Assembly (NCBI GenBank): GCA_049514435.1
Contig: JBEKVB010000003.1
Coordinates: forward strand, 124,001 to 188,000
Origin: UBA4810 sp002479215
Lineage (GTDB): Bacteria > Desulfobacterota > Syntrophia > Syntrophales > Smithellaceae
Length of the DNA: 64,000 nucleotides
Reading direction: 5' to 3'
Part shown: positions 27,396 through 35,312 of the stretch, one piece after another
How the letters are laid out: every line of letters starts with the position of its first letter
How positions within the stretch are numbered: position 1 is the first letter of the stretch
The notes under the pieces: model-generated
What the model was told of the DNA's origin: nothing
Databases searched by the model: none
What the model saw: only the letters and a program-made list of their open reading frames with translations
Translations under genes and position numbers: made by a program

Positions 27396-28634
27396 ATGAT
27401 TACGGTGGAAAAGGCGTTGCAATCAATCTTCTTGAATTTTCACCAGTTAGGTTTGGAAAAAGTAAATATTCTGGACGCCCGGGCGCGAGTAATAGGTGAA
27501 GATGTTTTTGCCACACGTAACATTCCGCCGGCCGACAATTCAGCGATGGATGGCTATGCTGTGCGGCATATCGATACCAAAGGCGCAACCAGGGTAATCC
27601 CGCTCCGACTCAAAGTTATTGAAGAGATACAGGCAGGTAAATTTCCGCAAAAAAGATTAAAAAAAGGAGATGCTTCCCGCATCATGACCGGAGCACTAAT
27701 TCCCGACGCCGCCGATGCCATTGTCCGCCAGGAAGACACAAAAAAAATCGGGAAAACGGTTATAATCTATAATTCAGTAAAAGAAGGTCAGGATATTCGC
27801 TTTGTCGGCGAAGACGTGCAAAAAGAAGAACTCGTTATTTCTAAAGGAAGTGTCATTAGTCCGGCACAAATAGGGATGCTTGCTTCGTTGGGAAGAGCAT
27901 TTGTGAGCGTATATCAAAAACCGCGCGTAGCGATTATAGCAACGGGTGACGAACTTGTGGATATTGAAAATGACCCGCCGCCCGCTAAAATTGTCAACAG
28001 CAACAGCTACTCTTTAGCTGCCCAAGTTATGGAATGCGGCGCAATTCCTTTAATACTGGGAATTGCTAAAGATAAAAAATCCGAACTTCAAGAAAAATTT
28101 AAAACTGCGCTGCATGCTGATTTGATTATTTCTTCCGGGGGCGTTTCGGTCGGTAATTTTGATTTTGTCAAGGATGTCATGGGGGAAATCGGTAATGCTA
28201 TGCATTTCTGGCAAGTGGCCATGAAGCCGGGCAAACCTTTGGCTTTTGGCGCAATCAAGGGTATTCCCATGTTCGGTTTACCGGGAAATTCCGTATCCGC
28301 AATGGTTTCATTTGAACAATTTGTACGTCCGTACCTTTTAAAGATGCAGGGACATACAAAAATATTCCGCCAAACCATAAAGGCTCTGAGCAGCCAGAAA
28401 ATTCAGAAAAAAAAAGGGGTCAAACATTTCATTCGTGCCATTGTTAAAAAAGAGAAAAACCAATACATGGCTGCTATAACCGGAGAACAAGGATCCGGTA
28501 TTTTGAAATCAATGGTTTTAGCCAATGCTTTAATTGTCTTAAAAGAAAACGAAACCAAAGTTAAAAAGGGCGATCCGGTAACAGTCCAGTTATTGGATGA
28601 CTCTTTATCCAAGGCAGAGTATTTCCCATTGTAA
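27396..28634 (+). CDS. moeA: molybdopterin molybdenumtransferase
   Basis: Inserts molybdate or tungstate into adenylylated molybdopterin. The MoeA fold is shown by SAMDGYAV, IMTGALIPDAADAIVRQED, the GDELV motif, SSGGVSVGNFDFVKDV and FGLPGNSVSAMVSFEQFVRPYL with its middle left out here. Length (412 aa) is normal. GGAG lies 7-9 bases before the ATG. It is divergent from mfd and directly precedes the tRNA-Sec gene. Formate dehydrogenases often need both a molybdenum/tungsten cofactor and selenocysteine, so the neighbourhood may be functional (inference). Confidence 0.95.
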   Translation: MITVEKALQSIFLNFHQLGLEKVNILDARARVIGEDVFATRNIPPADNSAMDGYAVRHIDTKGATRVIPLRLKVIEEIQAGKFPQKRLKKGDASRIMTGALIPDAADAIVRQEDTKKIGKTVIIYNSVKEGQDIRFVGEDVQKEELVISKGSVISPAQIGMLASLGRAFVSVYQKPRVAIIATGDELVDIENDPPPAKIVNSNSYSLAAQVMECGAIPLILGIAKDKKSELQEKFKTALHADLIISSGGVSVGNFDFVKDVMGEIGNAMHFWQVAMKPGKPLAFGAIKGIPMFGLPGNSVSAMVSFEQFVRPYLLKMQGHTKIFRQTIKALSSQKIQKKKGVKHFIRAIVKKEKNQYMAAITGEQGSGILKSMVLANALIVLKENETKVKKGDPVTVQLLDDSLSKAEYFPL

Positions 28635-28670
28635 GAAATACAGTCCAATACTGGGAAATATTGCTTTTTT
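28620..28670 (+). terminator. probable terminator of moeA
   Basis: TATTTCCCA (28620-28628) pairs with TGGGAAATA (28652-28660), and TTTTTT follows at 28665-28670. The left arm overlaps the last codons of moeA and the loop is long (23 nt), so it is a moderate call. Confidence 0.45.
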
Positions 28671-28685
28671 ACCAGTTTTTGCAAG

Positions 28686-28714
28686 TTGACACACGGACAA
28701 ATATCCTTTAGAAT
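28686..28714 (+). promoter_or_regulatory. sigma-70 promoter of tRNA-Sec
   Basis: TTGACA (28686-28691), 17-bp spacer, TAGAAT (28709-28714). The predicted transcription start is at or just before the first base of the mature tRNA. Confidence 0.8.
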
Positions 28715-28721
28715 TTTTAAC

Positions 28722-28819
28722 GGAAGTGCCAAGGTCACTGGTGGGCCTCCTGGACTTCAAATCCAGTGTGGGGCGCTAGAACCGTCCCGGGTGGGTTCGA
28801 TTCCCATGCGCTTCCGCCA
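28722..28819 (+). tRNA. selC: tRNA-Sec (anticodon TCA), CCA encoded
   Basis: A 98-nt tRNA with the long 8-bp acceptor stem GGAAGTGC/GCGCTTCC specific to selenocysteine tRNA. It has an anticodon stem-loop GGACTTCAAATCC with anticodon TCA at 28757-28759, a long variable arm, T loop GGTTCGATTCC and encoded GCCA. It aligns well with E. coli selC. The last 67 bases are repeated exactly at 53208-53274 as the result of island integration, which left this copy intact. Confidence 0.98.
28753..28819 (+). repeat. attL: 67-bp direct repeat inside tRNA-Sec
   Basis: Identical to 53208-53274 at all 67 positions. Identity begins in the anticodon stem and stops exactly at the CCA end; flanking bases differ. 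The integrase gene begins next to it, on the island side. Confidence 0.97.
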
Positions 28820-28825
28820 ATAAAA

Positions 28826-29944
28826 TCAAAGTCTTACGAGCAGCCCCTTTTCTATAGGGGCTTTTTCATTTTGCGGTGTGCCCGGATTGTAACCATTTTG
28901 TAACTGTAAATATCTTTCCTGCTTCTGAATGGCATCTTTTAGATCGTCCTGATTGATAATGTTATACCGATCAAATACCGATCTTGTTTTATGGCCTGAA
29001 ATCACCATAGCCACCCTTTCATGTACCCCAGCACGAACCATATTACGAACTGCGGTTCTGCGAAAATCGTGGAACAGTTTAGCGGAAATCATTCTTCCAG
29101 TCTTTTCATCTTTTACCTGTAGACCAATTCTTTTGCAGGCTGAACGCCAAGCATCCCTATAATCCTTAATCCGATGTCCATCACGATGAAAAACATAGGG
29201 AAAGCCAAGACGTCTTTTTGATTGAAGTGAATGCATCTCCTTCAATAATTCCTCATTCAGGTATAGCGTCCGTCCCTCATTGTTCTTTGTTTCACCAGGA
29301 TCAAGCCTAACAATTCCCTCTTTAAGATCAACTTTATCCCAAGTGAGATTCAGAATTTCAGCCCTTCTCCATCCAGTATGATATGCAAAAGTAACGACTG
29401 GTTTCAAATATGCTGGCAGGACACTCCGCAAAGACACAAAATCTTTGTACTCAAAGAATCCCTTTCGAGTATTTAACTCTTTCAGCATAGGAATATAAGG
29501 CACTTGACCAACTTTAGGGGGTGTACACCGTGACCCTAAATGAAGCATCCTCTTCAATGCCGACAACTCCCGATTAATTGAGGCGTTCGATAATCCACTT
29601 CGCATTCGCTTCTCAATATATTCTTTGACAGATGCCGTTGTAATATTCACAATTCGCATCCCGCCGAACAACGTTGTTAAATGTTTTACTGCCAACTCTG
29701 CTCGTTCCTGACTCTTTCGCTTATTAATTCGGTAATCAGTAATAAGATCCAGTGCCAGTTCGTCAAAGAAGACTCTGTCAAAACAAATGCCAGGCATTTT
29801 CCCTTCGGGTATTTCACCCTCTCTTTTCTTTAACGTCCGCTTTGCGATTTCCAACTTGTCAGTGTGTGTTGATTCCGCAAATTGTTTTCCGTGCCGATAA
29901 TACTTAATCCAATATGTCTTTCCTCGCCTCTAAATACATCCCAT
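28826..29944 (-). CDS. tyrosine recombinase (island integrase) with amber at codon 5
   Basis: Catalyses integration and excision at tRNA-Sec. The C-terminal catalytic domain has HTGWRRAEILNLTW (first Arg), FHDFRRTAVRNM (His-x-x-Arg) and GHKTRSVFDRYNI (second His and nucleophile Tyr). The natural start is the ATG at 29944, 4 bp after the preceding regulator gene, giving MGCI then TAG (29930-29932) then RRGKTYWIKYYRHGKQF. That is a typical integrase N-terminus resuming in the same frame. After the amber the only usual start is TTG at 29854, which loses the first ~30 residues of the arm-binding domain. It may be inactivated, suppressed or reinitiated. Its position beside attL is classical. Confidence 0.9.
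28842..28866 (+). terminator. terminator downstream of tRNA-Sec
   Basis: AGCCCC / GGGGCT stem (28842-28847 with 28857-28862) is followed by TTTT. It overlaps the 3' coding end of the integrase and came in with the island. Confidence 0.7.
28888..28904. promoter_or_regulatory. putative arm-type site pair 1 (near attL)
   Basis: TGTAAC at 28888 and 28899, offset 11 bp, in the form TGTAACCANTTTGTAAC. It is one of three matching pairs on the island; see the pairs at 30443 and 53079. Confidence 0.55.
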
Positions 29945-29948
29945 TTTT

Positions 29949-30185
29949 TCACCGTCCTTTCTTGGAGGGCTTGCGTTTAACAAATTCGATATCGTAGCCA
30001 AGGTAGTCAGCAATTACTGTCAACTTATCTAACGAATAATTCGCCTTTTCATTTAGAACTTTTGACAGATGACCTTTATCTAACTCCAGGTCTTTGCTTA
30101 TCCTGTACGCCGATATCTTTTCCCTCTTCATGATGTCTTTAAGGCGATTCCCCATCATGGGGATATTTATACCACAGAGTTGCAC
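29949..30185 (-). CDS. small XRE-family HTH regulator
   Basis: A DNA-binding protein of about 78 residues with one Cro/CI-type helix-turn-helix (AYRISKDLELDKGHLSKVLN). It is likely a repressor controlling the island's own genes. The GTG at 30185 follows AGAGG with a 9-nt spacer and is preferred over TTG at 30194; ATG codons at 30158 and 30155 lack a ribosome site. The stop codon lies 4 bp before the integrase ATG, and its last codons supply the integrase ribosome site. The excisionase-like gene, this gene and int therefore form one operon. Confidence 0.8.
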   Translation of the reverse strand: MQLCGINIPMMGNRLKDIMKREKISAYRISKDLELDKGHLSKVLNEKANYSLDKLTVIADYLGYDIEFVKRKPSKKGR

Positions 30186-30197
30186 GTTATTCAACCT

Positions 30198-30443
30198 CTA
30201 ATTATAAACAACTTTGTTTTTTTCAATGAATGCCTCCAGATCGTTTATGTCCAAATACATTTTCCGGCACCCGTGTTGTTTTACGACCGGAATCACCTGC
30301 GACCAGATCAATTCTCTTATTCCCCACACAGGCCGACCCAGGTATTCAGATGCTTCTTTGAGCGTAAAAAGCCGCTTCCGCACTGGATTGTATATCCCTT
30401 GTGCCCTTTTAAGTTCAGTGTTTGTCAGTGTTTTTTTAACCAT
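30198..30443 (-). CDS. excisionase-like helix-turn-helix protein
   Basis: An 81-residue protein with a MerR/excisionase-type winged helix: FTLKEASEYLGRPVWGIREL, then IPVVKQHGCRKMYLDINDLEAFIEK. That pattern is shared by AlpA-like and Xis-like proteins and by DNA-binding subunits of mobile elements. It is the first gene of a three-gene operon ending in int, which supports a role in excision or in controlling int. A TGTAAC pair (30443-30459) overlaps its start codon, so autoregulation is plausible. Confidence 0.75.
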   Translation of the reverse strand: MVKKTLTNTELKRAQGIYNPVRKRLFTLKEASEYLGRPVWGIRELIWSQVIPVVKQHGCRKMYLDINDLEAFIEKNKVVYN

Positions 30444-30459
30444 GTAACTACTTTGTAAC
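30443..30459. promoter_or_regulatory. putative operator/arm-type site pair 2
   Basis: TGTAAC at 30443 and 30454 with 11-bp offset (TGTAACTACTTTGTAAC), overlapping the start codon of the excisionase-like gene. It has the same architecture as the pairs next to attL and attR. Confidence 0.55.
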
Positions 30460-30629
30460 CATAAATTAACTTACTTTTTCAAACTCTGCATATAGGAACT
30501 AAACATTTTTTATCTTTAGAATTATAATATCTTATCGATCTTGTTCCATTATTATTCAGCTTTATTAATAACATTTTCATATTTTCAGTCTCTTTAAAAA
30601 AGACAATAGGTATGGCTATCTTATTTATT

Positions 30630-30819
30630 CTTCACTAAAGTGAAAGGGTGCTGGTAAAAGCAAGGTTGCATTGAAATATTTACTCCCATACAGTAGCAGC
30701 AGAGGATTGACGGCTTTCCATTGTCCGTTCTTCAGCTTCACTTTTGTGAAGACGGTTATTGTCCTGTTTTGTCTTCTCAGCTTCACTTTTGTGAAGTTGT
30801 CCACTTCGCTTCTGTGAAG
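30630..30819. repeat. four 16-bp palindromic repeats, TTCAC-N4-GTGAA type
   Basis: Copies are at 30630-30645, 30736-30751, 30781-30796 and 30804-30819, with core CTTCAC-N4-GTGAAG. Three lie inside the 3' end of the winged-helix gene, where two encode the repeated peptide LHKSEAE. The fourth is just downstream of it. They look like iterons or operators rather than protein repeats that happen to be palindromic. Confidence 0.6.
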
Positions 30820-31285
30820 TTACTTTTAATTTCTGCCTTTTCATATTTTCTCTTATGTAAAATTGTTCTCGTAATACTTTGTGCTTTTCAACCATTACAA
30901 ATTCAGGCGTGTCATATTTACGCCAACGTTCTGAGAATTTATAAACAGAGTAGTCTTTTTCTCTCTCATGTTTCTGATACCAGCCGCCCTGATGAACTAA
31001 ATCAAGGAAACCCATCTCAACCAGCTTTCTGATATTTTTCCAGAACTGCGTTGTGCCGATCTTCAAGAAGGCGGCCTCGGAATAAGGGAAGATAAACCCA
31101 TCATTGGAATAAACAATCTTCTTTTTCCCGTGAATCTTCACTTGATCCCACTTTCGTTTTTGAAGGCATCTAAGCAGGGTTCTAAGAACCGAAGCAGACA
31201 ATCCGATGAAGGCCTCGGAATAGAACATATCGGGCTCTATAAAGATCTTGTTCCTGATCTTGAAGTACTGCTTTTCAGTTACCAT
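30680..31285 (-). CDS. winged-helix replication- or regulation-type protein with repeat tail
   Basis: A 201-residue basic protein, not assigned to a named family. Residues 1-140 resemble the helical/winged-helix domain of plasmid and phage replication or primary regulator proteins (FIEPDMFYSEAFIGLSASVL, then KIGTTQFWKNIRKLVEMGFL). There are no catalytic motifs. The C-terminal 60 residues are charged and contain LHKSEAE twice, encoded by palindromic DNA repeats. The gene is separated from the excisionase operon by an AT-rich region of about 235 bp. A role in island replication or copy control is possible (inference). Confidence 0.6.
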   Translation of the reverse strand: MVTEKQYFKIRNKIFIEPDMFYSEAFIGLSASVLRTLLRCLQKRKWDQVKIHGKKKIVYSNDGFIFPYSEAAFLKIGTTQFWKNIRKLVEMGFLDLVHQGGWYQKHEREKDYSVYKFSERWRKYDTPEFVMVEKHKVLREQFYIRENMKRQKLKVTSQKRSGQLHKSEAEKTKQDNNRLHKSEAEERTMESRQSSAATVWE

Positions 31286-31346
31286 GATTTACGCTACCCT
31301 TTTTCGGCATTTAATATATTACCTCTTTTAAAATGTTTAGATCGCT

Positions 31347-31550
31347 TTATAAGTTTTTTGTGTTCGGGAAAATATTTTTAACCTTTTCATGAAGTATTTT
31401 TGATAATCGAATCTGTTCGCTCTTTGTGAAAGATAAATCCCCGATTAGCTTTTTTGAAAAAATAACAGGATCAATCTTCATTACTTGAGCGATAAATTTC
31501 TGCTTCAAGCCCTTTCTGAGAATCGCTTCTTTCAAATAAATGTTCATCAT
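31347..31550 (-). CDS. small HTH protein
   Basis: A 67-residue protein with a compact Cro/CI-like helix-turn-helix (KQKFIAQVMKIDPVIFSKKL) and no other domain. A strong AAAGGAGG site precedes the ATG at 31550, which supports a real gene despite the size. The order on the island is HTH gene, then the winged-helix gene downstream, so it may regulate it. The family cannot be named more closely. Confidence 0.7.
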   Translation of the reverse strand: MMNIYLKEAILRKGLKQKFIAQVMKIDPVIFSKKLIGDLSFTKSEQIRLSKILHEKVKNIFPNTKNL

Positions 31551-31599
31551 AACACCTCCTTTGTAGCTCGTCTGACGTGCTACTGATTGTTAAAAAAAT

Positions 31600-32157
31600 T
31601 TACCCGCTTATCCTTTGAGCGATCAACTTTGCCAGCGAATCAACCATAGTCTTGATGTTAATGGAACGGCAAGGCACCGCTGAAATAGCTGATCTTCTCC
31701 CAAAGTATCCCAACTCATATTTTTCTTGCCACAGGTCCGGTTCTTTTATTTTTTTAAGTTCAAATATTATTTTTGAATTGTAAAAAAATCTGCCATCATT
31801 CCCAACACCAATATCGATAGGTAAATCCAAACACGGAAAGTCAGTTTCAACAACATATCCTCCGCTCGATTTTGATTTTCGAAAGTTAACCCATCTTGAA
31901 ATTTCCCATTCCTTCTCCTTTAACCACTTTCCTACATCATTCAAAATTTGCCTGGCTTCAATTAAAGTGAATTTCAAATCTCGAACGAGATATCCCCCCA
32001 AGAAAATCCGTACAGCCTGCTCAAAATTATATTCTCTCGATATTCCCGAGTGCTGCCCATAATCCTGATCAGGTTCCAAAAAAGCTACAGCCCAGCGCTT
32101 TATTTGGGGATGCGTGAAGCCGGTTGCTTTTGCTAAAATCCGATTCGTAATAATCAT
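31600..32157 (-). CDS. MerR-like DNA-binding protein of unknown role
   Basis: A 185-residue protein. The N-terminal 75 residues look like a MerR-type winged helix: NRILAKATGFTHPQIKRWAV, a wing with SREYNFEQAVRIFLGGYLV, then a helix with LKFTLIEARQIL. The remainder is a small mixed alpha/beta domain of unknown function. There are no cysteine metal ligands. Comparable proteins accompany accessory modules in delta- and gammaproteobacterial islands. It is transcribed in the same direction as the neighbouring HTH genes. The function is not known. Confidence 0.6.
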   Translation of the reverse strand: MIITNRILAKATGFTHPQIKRWAVAFLEPDQDYGQHSGISREYNFEQAVRIFLGGYLVRDLKFTLIEARQILNDVGKWLKEKEWEISRWVNFRKSKSSGGYVVETDFPCLDLPIDIGVGNDGRFFYNSKIIFELKKIKEPDLWQEKYELGYFGRRSAISAVPCRSINIKTMVDSLAKLIAQRISG

Positions 32158-32274
32158 AAAATCTTCACCTTTAAGTAGCGCTTAACACGTTCTACGTATT
32201 CTTGCAAGAACTATTTTTCTGTTTTTTTAGGATACTAAATCAGGAAAGGTTATTTTATAGATCAGACCATAGAG

Positions 32275-32329
32275 GTAGGGTTCCTAGCAAACCGAAAGAT
32301 GGCAATTTATATTTTTGTTTATGACACCT
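32275..32329 (+). repeat. dispersed ~55-bp repeat, copy 1
   Basis: Begins GTAGGGTT, contains AGCAAACCGAAA and ends ACACCT. It aligns along its length with 35313-35366 in the same orientation. Both copies are in intergenic DNA. Confidence 0.6.
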
Positions 32330-32388
32330 TGGTTGAGTGCAACGTTAACAAGAAAAGTAACGATTACGTATAAAGGTATTCACGGTTA

Positions 32389-33021
32389 CTAAAATAATTT
32401 AATCCATAAAACTATAATAGCCAGGATTACGAGAATGATGGTAATAAATAATTGAACAAACTCTAACCATTCACAAAGTGGAATTCTATCTCTCTTTTCT
32501 TTACGCTTCTCTATTCCATCTATTACTTTAGGGGGAAACTCTATATCCAGAATCTTCATTATTTCCTCCTCAAAAAAGAACTCCTTGTCACGATCGATTC
32601 TATGTGCTCGACCAATTCCATGCATAAATACGGCATGTAGCGCTACCACCGAACTTCCGGCTAGAATAGCGAATACTATAAAAGTTCCAAATGATAAAGG
32701 TTGGCTAATACAAATACGACCTGTTAAAACGACCCCAATGAATGCAGCCAATGCAGTCCATATGCCCATTCCCATTTTCCATCCGTAAATTCTTCGATTA
32801 TTAAAGTTTTCCCATGCCCCATTTCTTAATTTCTCTAAGGCATCTAATGTTGTCTTAATATCGATACCGCTACTGTCAACTTTCCATCCGTAAATTCTTC
32901 GATTATTAAAGTTTTCCCATGCCCCATTTCTTAATTTCTCTAAGGCATCTAATGTTGTCTTAATATCAATACCGCTAATTATCGAACCGATAATAATTCT
33001 GCATCGTTTCCACCATTTCAT
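32389..33021 (-). CDS. membrane protein with in-frame 35-residue tandem duplication
   Basis: Function not recognised. The N-terminal third is a 35-residue amphipathic segment repeated twice almost perfectly (GIDIKTTLDALEKLRNGAWE, then NFNNRRIYGWK). Two membrane helices follow (about residues 83-105 and 112-135), then a charged cytoplasmic stretch and a third helix at the extreme C-terminus. The duplicated motif ending in RRIYGWK next to a membrane helix recurs in small membrane proteins of accessory regions. There are 97-bp DNA copies with a single mismatch, so the duplication is recent. Confidence 0.65.
   Translation of the reverse strand: MKWWKRCRIIIGSIISGIDIKTTLDALEKLRNGAWENFNNRRIYGWKVDSSGIDIKTTLDALEKLRNGAWENFNNRRIYGWKMGMGIWTALAAFIGVVLTGRICISQPLSFGTFIVFAILAGSSVVALHAVFMHGIGRAHRIDRDKEFFFEEEIMKILDIEFPPKVIDGIEKRKEKRDRIPLCEWLEFVQLFITIILVILAIIVLWIKLF
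32776..32977. repeat. 105-bp tandem duplication
   Basis: 32776-32872 and 32881-32977 are 97 bases identical except for one position (32863 versus 32968), offset by exactly 105 bp (35 codons), which keeps the frame of the membrane protein gene. Confidence 0.95.
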
Positions 33022-33159
33022 ACCCTTTCCCCTCCTTAAGGCTATGAGTAAATGACGTTGTTATCTCCGAAATAAAGCCACGTTTGTTTTCTACTAACAA
33101 TTCAGACGGGACTTCATTTTATGGCAGGTGCCGTGCCTAACCAATAGATGGCAAACAAT

Positions 33160-34632
33160 CTACCAATCAATCCTCTTTTTTCTTAAAAGGTTCTGAGCCG
33201 TTTGATCGCCTAATCTTGCCGCTATTTTCAGATCATTAGTAAACTGATTGTCGTTACCGAGTCTCGCGTAAACAAACCCCCGGCTGAAGTAGGCATCGGC
33301 ATCATCCGGTTTGAGGCGTATGGCTTCATTATAGTCCTCGATGGCACGCTGATATTGGCCAAAGCTATTATAAACAGCCCCCCGGATGTTGTAGGCATTG
33401 GCATAATCAGGCTTCAGGCGGATGGCTTGATTGAAGTCCTCGATGGCACGTTGATGTTGGCCAAGGTTTTTGTAAGAAATCCCCCGGTTATTGTAGGCAT
33501 CGGCATCATCCGGTTTTAGGCGGATGGCTTCGTTATAGTCCTCGATGGCGCGCTGATACTGGCCGAGTTTATCGTAAACATTCCCCCGGTTGATGTAGGC
33601 ATTGGCATAATTTGGCTTCAGGCGGATTGCCTCGTTATAGTCCTCGATGGCGCGCTGATACTGGCCAAGGTAATAGTAAGCATTCCCCCGGTTGTAGTAG
33701 GCAGACGCCTCTTGTGGGTTCAGTTCGATAGTTTTACTGAATGCGTCAACGGCAAAGGTGTAATTACCTGAAGTTCTAGCCTCAATGCCTTTTTTATTCC
33801 AGTTAGCAGCATTGTGCATTTCTACTATTTTATTGACGCCCGCGTCCTTCTGCTGGATATTTACGTATGTTGGGGCTGTGTTTGAAGAATCTTGCGTTTT
33901 TTCCGTTGTTTTTTTGTCTATGGAGTTTGATACGACTCTCCAACGTACAGCTGCCAACTCTTCATCCCGTTGTTTTTCAAGTGCACGATATGCGGTTGAT
34001 TGCTGTCGCTTCTTTTCAAAATAGTCCCGCAAATAATACCCGGTAATTCCACCGCCTATTATCGAAAAAAAAATTATTGTGGGCTCATTAGAAGATTTAG
34101 GAAAAAAGATTGCTAACAAAATTAAAATAAGAACCCCGCAACCTAACCAGTAATTCCAGAATGGGCGGGGTCGGAATCTTGCTTCAATTTGACGCTGAAA
34201 TTTTTCACGAATTGCTGATTCTTCATTACGTAATTGATCTTCGGTATCCTTCTCTGCCTTTTCACGTGCGAGTCTGGCTTCTTGCTCCTTGATCTTTTGC
34301 TGGTGTAAGGCTTCGGCCTTATCTCTCTCGGCACGTGGGTAGTTTTCGATGATAGCACGTGATCCCGCAACTTGTTTGATTGCAACTACTGCCTCTTCGG
34401 CTGTACATCTAAACCACTCCTTTGCCTCACGTTTTGAAGAAAGCATCTGGTGTGTTTTTTGCTCGATTTGATAAGGATCTTCTATCAACATCTCATACTC
34501 GATGAGAAAAGGATAAGGAGAACCCGTGTGGTGGAGTTTTTTAGCTCGAAACTCCGGGTCTTTGGTTGAATGACCAACTTTGACTAAACCGGGCATGGCT
34601 TTATTGCTGATTACGTAAACCCATCCCTTCAT
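33160..34632 (-). CDS. GIY-YIG nuclease-like / transmembrane / TPR fusion protein
   Basis: A 490-residue protein with an unusual architecture. Residues 1-95 are a T5orf172/Mug113-type GIY-YIG domain: GWVYVISNKAMPGLVKVGHS, the conserved Arg in FRAKKLH, and a late Glu in EQKTHQML. A charged coiled coil (95-155) leads to two membrane helices (about 160-205). From about 290 to 465 there are five TPR units of 34 residues, nearly identical at DNA level with a period of exactly 102 bp (GQYQRAIEDYNEAIRLKP). A nuclease at the membrane with a protein-interaction tail, carried on an island, suggests anti-phage defence or a regulated nuclease (inference). Repeat homogeneity indicates recent expansion. 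Confidence 0.8.
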   Translation of the reverse strand: MKGWVYVISNKAMPGLVKVGHSTKDPEFRAKKLHHTGSPYPFLIEYEMLIEDPYQIEQKTHQMLSSKREAKEWFRCTAEEAVVAIKQVAGSRAIIENYPRAERDKAEALHQQKIKEQEARLAREKAEKDTEDQLRNEESAIREKFQRQIEARFRPRPFWNYWLGCGVLILILLAIFFPKSSNEPTIIFFSIIGGGITGYYLRDYFEKKRQQSTAYRALEKQRDEELAAVRWRVVSNSIDKKTTEKTQDSSNTAPTYVNIQQKDAGVNKIVEMHNAANWNKKGIEARTSGNYTFAVDAFSKTIELNPQEASAYYNRGNAYYYLGQYQRAIEDYNEAIRLKPNYANAYINRGNVYDKLGQYQRAIEDYNEAIRLKPDDADAYNNRGISYKNLGQHQRAIEDFNQAIRLKPDYANAYNIRGAVYNSFGQYQRAIEDYNEAIRLKPDDADAYFSRGFVYARLGNDNQFTNDLKIAARLGDQTAQNLLRKKRIDW

Positions 34633-34740
34633 ACGATTTCATCCTAAGGAACAAAGATTTAGTTACAATAGATTTATGCCTCTGATTTCATCATCGATCC
34701 CTGAGCTCTCTTCACTCTTCCAATAATTTTTGCCTGGAAA

Positions 34741-34875
34741 TTATTCCATTTTTATAAACAGCTTAATCAATTCTTCTGATAGAACCACTTCAGACTTTCC
34801 GAATATTTTCCTCGGAAAGCACAAAACCCCATTTCCTCTGATAGGTAGATGGGGTATGTGAATCAATCCGTTCAT
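34741..34875 (-). CDS. possible 44-residue ORF
   Basis: ATG at 34875 reads 44 codons to TAA at 34741 with protein-like composition (MNGLIHIPHLPIRGNGVLCF, then basic and acidic stretches). The open frame extends upstream with similar composition to a TAA, so it may be the tail of a decayed gene. No ribosome site is evident and no family is recognised. Confidence 0.3.
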   Translation of the reverse strand: MNGLIHIPHLPIRGNGVLCFPRKIFGKSEVVLSEELIKLFIKME

Positions 34876-35046
34876 GACAGCCTCTTTGACCGCGCCGAAT
34901 GGTTTATGGTTTTACCTGTTCTATAAACTGCAAAATGAACTTTGCTCTCCGTAATCGTAAGTGTCGCCATTTATAAATCTTTTGTTGTCAATAGTCAACA
35001 GAATCTCCCTCTCGCTTCTGTTAAGTTGCTTTCGTAGGAGGCGAAC

Positions 35047-35274
35047 TTGACGATCGAAGAGGCATTTGGGGAAGTAATCAGGGAACTCAGGAAGGCAAAT
35101 CAAATCTCTCAAGAGAAACTTGCCGAGGTAAGCAAACTCGATCGGAGCTTCATTTCACTTTTGGAATGCGGGCGTAAACAACCTTCATTGATCATGATTT
35201 TTCAACTTGCAAAAGCCCTCAATCTTTCCGCATCAAAAATCCTGTCGCTTGTTGAAAAAAAAATCAAAAAATAG
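35047..35274 (+). CDS. XRE-family regulator, controller-protein-like, TTG start
   Basis: A 75-residue single-domain helix-turn-helix protein (SQEKLAEVSKLDRSFISLLE), ending in a basic tail. It starts with TTG at 35047, supported by GGAGG at 35037-35041 with a 5-nt spacer; there is no competing ATG. Size and sequence resemble controller proteins of restriction-modification systems and other defence modules. Here it stands between the GIY-YIG/TPR gene and the STAND-like gene, on the opposite strand to both, and may time expression of one of them (inference). Confidence 0.78.
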   Translation: MTIEEAFGEVIRELRKANQISQEKLAEVSKLDRSFISLLECGRKQPSLIMIFQLAKALNLSASKILSLVEKKIKK

Positions 35275-35312
35275 ACGGGAACCAAGAATAATTCGAGACT
35301 ATACAAAGGGCA

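Noticed and set aside
33290..33720. Regular 102-bp repeats resembling a CRISPR or satellite array
   Set aside because: Units lie in frame in the minus-strand gene and encode 34-residue TPR motifs; there are no conserved short repeats separated by unique spacers.
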